This document shows, in pieces, positions 8,188 to 12,035 of a stretch of DNA of 12,035 nt (positions are counted from its first letter, which is position 1; every line of letters begins with the position of its first letter). The position numbers and the translations under genes are program-made. This DNA is from GCA-2718845 sp913041905 (GTDB lineage: Bacteria; Pseudomonadota; Gammaproteobacteria; GCA-002705445; GCA-002716945). The stretch is from assembly GCA_913041905.1 (NCBI GenBank), contig CAJWJQ010000033.1:1-12035 (forward strand), in the 5' to 3' direction. The notes beneath the pieces are model-generated. The model was not told the DNA's origin. It worked only from the letters and a program-made list of their open reading frames with translations, and made no database searches.

Positions 8188-9102
8188 ATGAAGCGAATAT
8201 TATTTTTTCTTATTACTAACATAGCAATACTTCTCGTATTGAGTATTTTCCTATCTCTAATAGGTTTTACAGGTATTTTACAAAACAATGGAATAGATTT
8301 AGATTATAACTCTCTAATGTTGTTTTCACTTGTTTTTGGCATGGGCGGATCTTTTATTTCATTGTACATGTCTAAATGGATGGCAAAAAAAATGGCTGGC
8401 GTTAAAGTTATTCAGTCACCATCTAATGAGTTTGAGAAATGGTATTTTAACGTAGTAGAAAAACAATCCCAGCGTTTGGATATTAAAATTCCAGAGATAG
8501 GTATATTTGAGTCTCCACAACCAAACGCATTTGCAACTGGATCATCAAAAAACAATTCGCTGGTAGCGCTTAGCACTGGCTTAATAAATAATATGAATAA
8601 AAATGAAGTAGAAGCTGTTATAGGACACGAGATGAGTCATGTTGCTAACGGAGACATGGTTACTTTAACTCTAATACAAGGAATTATAAATGCTTTTGTT
8701 ATTTTCTTTTCAAGAGTAATCGGACATTTTGTTGATAGAGTAATACTTAAAAATGAAAGGGGTTATGGTATAGGTTACTTTGTTACAGTAATTTTTGCTC
8801 AAATTATTTTAGCAATTCTTGCATCTGTAATCGTATGTTGGTTTTCAAGAAGAAGAGAGTTTAGAGCTGATTTCGGTGGGGCACAACTAACATCTAAAGA
8901 AAGTATGATTTCATCTTTGAAGACCTTAGAAAAATTTAGCGCAGCTAAGCTCCCTGATCAAATGCTAGCATTTGGTATATCTAATAAGGGGCAATCATCA
9001 ACATTAAAAAAACTATTTTCTACCCATCCTCCTTTATCAAAACGTATAGCAGCATTGCAAGATACCGAAATAGTTTCATTGTCAGAACAGCCAATTAATT
9101 AA
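8188..9102 (+). CDS. htpX: Membrane zinc metalloprotease HtpX
   Basis: HtpX is an inner-membrane M48 protease of envelope quality control that cleaves misfolded membrane proteins, partly redundant with FtsH. The 304-residue protein has two N-terminal transmembrane helices (about 5-28 and 42-62), the zinc motif HEMSH (H147, E148, H151), two further hydrophobic helices (about 160-178 and 197-219), and the third zinc ligand E224 in RRREFRAD. The conserved NAFATGSS block (113-120) and the C-terminal THPPLSKRI are also present. A good AGAGGA Shine-Dalgarno sequence overlaps the end of parC and fixes the start. The gene lies in the parE-parC operon, and its stop overlaps the efp start in TAATG. No sigma-32 or CpxR-type promoter is visible directly upstream because parC occupies that space, so expression probably depends on the operon promoter. 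Confidence 0.95.
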   Translation: MKRILFFLITNIAILLVLSIFLSLIGFTGILQNNGIDLDYNSLMLFSLVFGMGGSFISLYMSKWMAKKMAGVKVIQSPSNEFEKWYFNVVEKQSQRLDIKIPEIGIFESPQPNAFATGSSKNNSLVALSTGLINNMNKNEVEAVIGHEMSHVANGDMVTLTLIQGIINAFVIFFSRVIGHFVDRVILKNERGYGIGYFVTVIFAQIILAILASVIVCWFSRRREFRADFGGAQLTSKESMISSLKTLEKFSAAKLPDQMLAFGISNKGQSSTLKKLFSTHPPLSKRIAALQDTEIVSLSEQPIN

Positions 9103-9668
9103 TGTCTGACAATTCAGCACTATTACGTAATGGAAATAAAATCTTAATTGAAAAACAACCTTATATTATATTAGAGACAGAATTTGTTAATCCAGGCAAA
9201 GGACAGGCATTCACTAGAATAAAAGTAAGGAATTTACTTAGTAATAAAGTTTTAGAGAAAACTATCAAGATTGGTGAAAATTTAGATGAGGCAGACGTTA
9301 TCAATACAAAGATGCAATTTTTATATAAAGAGTCTAATACATATTTTTTTATGAATATTGAAAGTTATGAGCAGGTTGAAGTTAAAAGTGACATATTAAA
9401 TGAAAACGCCATATGGCTTGTTGACGGAGATGAATGCAACGTTACAACTTGGAATGGCAGTATTATTCAGGTAGAGCCACCAAAATTTGTTAACTTACTC
9501 GTTAAGTCAACAGTAGAAGCTATAAAAGGAGATACTGTCTCATCAACTTTAAAAGAAGCAGTGCTAGACAACGGACAAAAAATTATGGTGCCAATATTTA
9601 TTAAAGAAGGTGAGCGAATAAAAATAGACACTGAAAATAACGAATACTCAGCAAGAGTGAAAGCATGA
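9102..9668 (+). CDS. efp: Translation elongation factor P (EF-P)
   Basis: EF-P binds between the P and E sites of the ribosome and promotes peptide bonds at polyproline stretches. The 188-residue protein equals the E. coli length and has the three beta-barrel domains: KOW-like (about 1-65), OB (66-130) and C-terminal OB (131-188). The loop FVNPGKGQAF carries K33, equivalent to E. coli K34, the lysine beta-lysylated by EpmA/EpmB. The proline before PGKGQAF found in YeiP-type paralogues is not evident, and the overall match is to Efp. The start ATG shares one base with the htpX stop (TAATG), and no separate Shine-Dalgarno sequence is seen, so translation is probably coupled to htpX. Its stop overlaps the next start as ATGA. 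The modification genes epmA and epmB are not in this window. Confidence 0.95.
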   Translation: MSDNSALLRNGNKILIEKQPYIILETEFVNPGKGQAFTRIKVRNLLSNKVLEKTIKIGENLDEADVINTKMQFLYKESNTYFFMNIESYEQVEVKSDILNENAIWLVDGDECNVTTWNGSIIQVEPPKFVNLLVKSTVEAIKGDTVSSTLKEAVLDNGQKIMVPIFIKEGERIKIDTENNEYSARVKA

Positions 9669-10048
9669 CTAGTATAAAAGAAAAAAAATTAAAAGCACAA
9701 CAAGAAATACAAGATGCTAAAATTCTAAAAAACTCTAAAATTATTGCCGTTTTATTTTGGCTTGCCTCTAGCTTTTATATATATTCTACAGACGTTGGCT
9801 TTTCTGATGTTTATTCTTGGAAACCTTTTGTGTTTTTTGTACTAGGACCAATATTTTCAGCAATAGTATTTGGTAATATTATATTCTATACACAAAAAAT
9901 TATTGAAAGGACATTAATTAATTCGTTTGCAGAGACACAGCCTCAGATTATTCCATTTTTAATGGTAGTGATAATATTTTCTTTTTTTGTAGGGGCATTT
10001 ATAGTTATTTTTGAATTTACAAAAATACTACAATCTCTCTTGCATTAA
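9665..10048 (+). CDS. Uncharacterised small inner-membrane protein with three predicted TM helices
   Basis: I do not recognise the family of this 127-residue protein. A charged, Lys-rich amphipathic N-terminus (1-24, with KEKKLKAQQE) precedes three hydrophobic segments: about 25-41, 54-76 and 95-118. The first two are separated by a short loop containing GFSDVYSW. The second and third are separated by the segment YTQKIIERTLINSFAETQPQ. There are no cysteines and no recognisable catalytic motif. The ATG overlaps the efp stop by 4 bp (ATGA), so the gene is almost certainly translated and coupled to efp as the last gene of the parE operon. A terminator hairpin begins within its final codons. The position suggests a link to envelope or translation functions of the operon, but that is only inference from location. 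Confidence 0.8.
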   Translation: MTSIKEKKLKAQQEIQDAKILKNSKIIAVLFWLASSFYIYSTDVGFSDVYSWKPFVFFVLGPIFSAIVFGNIIFYTQKIIERTLINSFAETQPQIIPFLMVVIIFSFFVGAFIVIFEFTKILQSLLH

Positions 10049-10069
10049 TATTAATGCTGATATTTTTTT
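10042..10069 (+). terminator. Rho-independent-type terminator of the parE-parC-htpX-efp operon
   Basis: The perfect 16-bp palindrome GCATTAATATTAATGC (10042-10057) can form a short AT-rich hairpin, followed by TGATA and a run of seven T (10063-10069). It includes the stop codon of the small membrane protein gene. The stem is weak in GC, so termination efficiency is uncertain, but its position at the end of five tightly packed genes fits. Confidence 0.65.
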
Positions 10070-10168
10070 GTATATGCTAAGCAAAACAAACTAGTCATAT
10101 AATTGTGTAAGAAAATAATATGTTAATCATATATATATTTCAAGAATTAATCTATTAGGACGAAATAC

Positions 10169-10182
10169 TTGATCTAAATCAA
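10169..10182. promoter_or_regulatory. Perfect FNR/ANR-type binding palindrome
   Basis: The sequence TTGATCTAAATCAA matches the consensus TTGAT-N4-ATCAA of the CRP/FNR family of oxygen or nitric-oxide regulators at all ten fixed bases. It lies about 18 bp beyond the stop codon of the small minus-strand ORF and 120 bp after the operon terminator, so no annotated gene sits at the usual activating distance. TATCTT at 10201-10206 is a possible rightward -10 at nearly the right spacing. Chance occurrence in AT-rich DNA is unlikely but possible. Confidence 0.4.
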
Positions 10183-10199
10183 CTGAAAGCTGCACCGTG

Positions 10200-10379
10200 T
10201 TATCTTAAGAAGATTGTAAGTATAACGCCAGTTAACATAATAATCGAAAGAGATAACAATACTGGCATTTTTTTCATTATACCTAATCTCCAAAAATCAG
10301 GTTCTTCCCTCCATGTATCAGTTTTTTCCCAAAACTTAACTTCTCTTTTCAGTGAACCCAATTCATTATTCTTATTCAT
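10200..10379 (-). CDS. Possible small single-TM membrane protein, 59 residues
   Basis: A minus-strand ORF reads from ATG at 10379 (MNKNNELGSLKREVKFWEK) to TAA at 10200. The hydrophilic N-terminal half is rich in charged residues and has three tryptophans, with WREEPDFWR at 23-31. It is followed by MKKMP and a 20-residue hydrophobic helix (about 38-57) ending in Arg. This is the layout of a short single-pass inner-membrane protein, and the composition looks more protein-like than a random antisense frame. A start eight codons earlier (10403) is possible but would overlap the inverted repeat, and its first residues (MIICYYLC) look less natural. No clear ribosome-binding site is seen for either start. 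I do not recognise the family. It stands alone in the gap, transcribed away from the helicase. Confidence 0.5.
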   Translation of the reverse strand: MNKNNELGSLKREVKFWEKTDTWREEPDFWRLGIMKKMPVLLSLSIIMLTGVILTIFLR

Positions 10380-10388
10380 GCATAAATA

Positions 10389-10458
10389 ATAACATATTAT
10401 CAAATAGAAATATTGTAAGTAGAATAACTAGAAATGTTGTTATTTGATAATATTTTAT
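10389..10458. repeat. 18-bp inverted repeat with one mismatch, 34-bp spacer
   Basis: The left arm ATAACATATTATCAAATA (10389-10406) is the reverse complement of the right arm TATTTGATAATATTTTAT (10441-10458) except for one position. It lies just upstream of the small minus-strand ORF start and upstream of the helicase, so it could be a pair of oppositely oriented regulator sites in a divergent control region, or a long RNA hairpin. No T-run follows either arm, which argues against a terminator. Each arm contains one TTGAT/ATCAA half-site. Confidence 0.6.
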
Positions 10459-10505
10459 ATTCACATCTTAATCATAACAATTATTAACTGTTTTTTGTAT
10501 GATTT

Positions 10506-10537
10506 GGGGTTTAATTGAGTTTTAGTAATTAAACCTT
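10506..10537 (+). promoter_or_regulatory. Leader hairpin 1 upstream of the helicase gene
   Basis: GGTTTAATT (10508-10516) pairs perfectly with AATTAAACC (10527-10535) around a 10-nt loop, extendable by two G-U pairs to 10506-10537. Only two Ts follow, so it does not look like a terminator. It is best read as part of a structured 5' leader if transcription starts upstream of it, which the sequence does not prove. Confidence 0.45.
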
Positions 10538-10572
10538 GTATTATTAGACCTTAACTGATACAAAGTACCCAC

Positions 10573-10595
10573 AGTTACATAGAATATATGTAACT
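10573..10595 (+). promoter_or_regulatory. Leader hairpin 2 upstream of the helicase gene
   Basis: AGTTACATA (10573-10581) and TATGTAACT (10587-10595) form a perfect 9-bp stem with a 5-nt loop, GAATA. The dyad could be an RNA hairpin or a DNA operator. No T-run follows. Confidence 0.5.
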
Positions 10596-10597
10596 TG

Positions 10598-10672
10598 GAA
10601 GAGTCTTAACAAATTGTTATAGAATAACAGCTAGTGGAAATCTTCAACTAACTATTTATTTAACTATAACAA
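10598..10672 (+). promoter_or_regulatory. Mutually exclusive helices next to the helicase ribosome-binding region
   Basis: The strand TTGTTATAG (10614-10622) has three possible partners. It can pair with TAACA just upstream (10607-10611, using 10615-10619), with ATAACA just downstream (10624-10629, using 10615-10620), or with CTATAACAA (10664-10672) in a perfect 9-bp helix. The last helix ends directly before the AGAGAAA segment that probably serves as Shine-Dalgarno, with the ATG at 10683. An outer helix GAAGA (10598-10602) to TCTTC (10641-10645) could enclose the local hairpins and compete with the long one. This is the arrangement expected of a switching or temperature-sensitive leader. 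Function is inferred. Confidence 0.45.
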
Positions 10673-10682
10673 AGAGAAATTA

Positions 10683-12035
10683 ATGAACACTTTTGAAAAT
10701 TTTGGGCTCTCCAAAGATTTGAGTAAAGCATTACTCAATATGGATTTTTCCATACCAACTCCAATACAACAAAAAGCTATCCCAGTAGCTCTAAAAGGAA
10801 TAGATATCCTTGGTTCTGCACAAACAGGAACTGGCAAAACAATTGCCTTTTGTATACCGATGATAGAAATATTATCTAAAAATAAAAATATGACTGCTTT
10901 AATAATGACGCCCACAAGAGAATTAGCTAGACAAGTGTTAGGGGTTGTAAATCAGCTTTTAGGAAAATCAAACACAATAAGGTCAGCATGTTTAATTGGC
11001 GGAGAAGCAATGGGAAAACAGTTAAGCCAGCTGCGAAAAGAACCGAGAATAATTGTTGGAACCCCAGGTCGCATTAATGATCACTTAGAAAGCAAGACTT
11101 TAGATTTAATGGATTGTGGTTATTTAGTTTTAGATGAAACCGATAGAATGCTTGATATGGGTTTTGGTATTCAAATTGATCAAACACTGAAATACATGCC
11201 TTCAGAAAAGCAAACTTTGCTTTTTTCAGCTACTTTGCCGGAAAAGATAATGAAGCTTTCAAAAAAATATTTATATAATCCAGAGAGAGTTGCTGTAGAG
11301 ACTGACAATATATTACTAACAAACATTAAACATAATATTTTAAACATTGATCACAATAAAAAATATAAAGAATTATTATTACAGTTATCTCAACGCAAAG
11401 GGTCTGTATTAATATTTGCAAAGACAAAACATGGGACAAAAAGAATGGCAAAAAATTTATCAAATGATGGATTTAAAGCAGATGCATTGAATGGAAATTT
11501 AAATCAAAATAAAAGAGATAAAGTTATGAAAAACTTTAGACTTAAAAAATTCAAAGTACTTGTAGCCACAGATATTGCATCAAGAGGACTAGATGTTGAT
11601 CACATTGAACATGTAGTTAATTATGATTTACCCCAAGTTGCAGAGGATTATATACATCGTATTGGCAGAACAGGAAGAGCAGGATCTAAAGGGTCAACAA
11701 TCTGTTTTGTTTCTCCAGAAGAACAATCTTTATGGAATCAAATTAATTATTTATTAAATCCTGAAAGCGTAAATAAACCAAAAACTATTGGAAAAAATAG
11801 TCGATCTACTAGAAAAAAAAGTAAAAATCGTAACTTAAAATCAAAACCAAGCAGAAGTTTTTCTAAAAGTAGCGGGCCAAGAAGAAGCGCTAAAGGTAAA
11901 TCTCTTTCAAAGCCTTCTAAACATAGAAGATCTAGAAATAACAATGAAGATAGTGTTGAAAAAAGAAAGCCTAGAAGGAAATCTGCTGGAAATGTAGATT
12001 CAAGACCATCTAAGAAAAGAAGGACAAAAAGAAAT
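10683..12035 (+). CDS. DEAD-box ATP-dependent RNA helicase (RhlE/DeaD-like), 3' end outside the window
   Basis: DEAD-box helicases use ATP to unwind short RNA duplexes in ribosome assembly, mRNA decay and cold adaptation. The reading frame from ATG 10683 is open for 451 codons to the window edge. Motifs in order: F5 and the Q motif IPTPIQ (24-29), I AQTGTGKT (46-53), Ia PTRELA (77-82), GG at 106-107, Ib TPGR (127-130), II DETD (151-154), III SAT (182-184), IV LIFAKT (243-248), V ATDIASRGLD (295-304) and VI HRIGRTGRAG (325-334). Motif II has Thr in place of the usual Ala. After about residue 362 comes a low-complexity Lys/Arg/Ser tail with no Tyr, Trp or Cys, typical of RNA-binding extensions. 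The ribosome-binding site AGAG is weak. The fold most resembles RhlE (DRMLDMGF after motif II), but RhlE, DeaD and SrmB cannot be separated safely here. Confidence 0.93.
   Translation, partial: MNTFENFGLSKDLSKALLNMDFSIPTPIQQKAIPVALKGIDILGSAQTGTGKTIAFCIPMIEILSKNKNMTALIMTPTRELARQVLGVVNQLLGKSNTIRSACLIGGEAMGKQLSQLRKEPRIIVGTPGRINDHLESKTLDLMDCGYLVLDETDRMLDMGFGIQIDQTLKYMPSEKQTLLFSATLPEKIMKLSKKYLYNPERVAVETDNILLTNIKHNILNIDHNKKYKELLLQLSQRKGSVLIFAKTKHGTKRMAKNLSNDGFKADALNGNLNQNKRDKVMKNFRLKKFKVLVATDIASRGLDVDHIEHVVNYDLPQVAEDYIHRIGRTGRAGSKGSTICFVSPEEQSLWNQINYLLNPESVNKPKTIGKNSRSTRKKSKNRNLKSKPSRSFSKSSGPRRSAKGKSLSKPSKHRRSRNNNEDSVEKRKPRRKSAGNVDSRPSKKRRTKRN

Larger units (their letters stand above)
10070..10682. 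other. 613-bp gap between the parE operon and the helicase gene
   Basis: This is the only long stretch without a confident gene. From left to right it holds about 100 bp of AT-rich sequence in which I see nothing, a perfect TTGAT-N4-ATCAA palindrome (10169-10182), a small minus-strand ORF (10200-10379), an 18-bp inverted repeat (10389-10458), and a hairpin-rich segment (10506-10672) leading to the helicase start. No tRNA, IS end or CRISPR repeat is visible. Confidence 0.7.

Noticed and set aside
10101..10128. A dif-like segment: ATATGTTAATC (10118-10128) resembles the XerD half of dif.
   Set aside because: The XerC half and central region do not match the gammaproteobacterial dif consensus, and part matches are expected in AT-rich DNA.
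10387..10403. The longer 67-residue start for the small minus-strand ORF at 10403.
   Set aside because: It adds MIICYYLC from within the inverted-repeat arm, has no ribosome-binding site, and the start at 10379 gives a more natural N-terminus.
10389..10458. The inverted repeat read as a bidirectional terminator or MITE.
   Set aside because: There is no T-run after either arm. No target-site duplication is visible, and the 70-bp unit has no second copy in this window that I could see.

Overview
The window is a strongly AT-rich, densely packed bacterial chromosome segment. Gene content and order point to a gammaproteobacterium with a streamlined genome. The clearest signs are xerD followed directly by dsbC (the E. 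coli order), a full-length SbcB-type exonuclease I, and ParE/ParC proteins very close to the E. coli topoisomerase IV subunits in length and motifs. The low GC, short spacers and many AAA/AAT codons suggest a marine oligotroph of the SAR86 or a similar clade. That placement is inference from composition and gene content, not a database match.

Layout. (1) Positions 1-877, minus strand: the N-terminal 292 codons of moeA, cut by the window edge. (2) Divergent from it, 942-2549 plus strand: xerD (chromosome dimer resolution) and dsbC (disulfide isomerase, here with a lipobox), 3 bp apart. (3) Convergent with dsbC and overlapping its stop by 4 bp: sbcB on the minus strand, 2546-3964. (4) Divergent from sbcB, 4016-10048: five tightly spaced plus-strand genes, parE-parC-htpX-efp-small membrane protein. 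Spacers are 2 bp, 9 bp, a 1-bp overlap and a 4-bp overlap, and the run ends at an AT-rich hairpin plus T-run at 10042-10069. It probably forms one operon joining topoisomerase IV, a membrane protease and elongation factor P. (5) 10070-10682: the only large non-coding stretch. It holds a perfect TTGAT-N4-ATCAA (FNR/ANR-type) palindrome, a small minus-strand single-TM ORF, an 18-bp inverted repeat, and several hairpins leading into the next gene. (6) 10683 to the end: a DEAD-box RNA helicase with a DETD variant of motif II and a long basic tail, cut by the window edge.

The coding genes are mostly housekeeping: DNA topology, chromosome resolution and repair, envelope proteostasis, translation of polyproline stretches, molybdenum cofactor and RNA remodelling. 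No phage, transposon, CRISPR, toxin-antitoxin or defence cassette was seen. The most unusual material is the 600-bp gap in front of the helicase. One strand of that leader, TTGTTATAG, can pair with three alternative partners, one of them directly beside the ribosome-binding region, which suggests cis-acting RNA control of the helicase.
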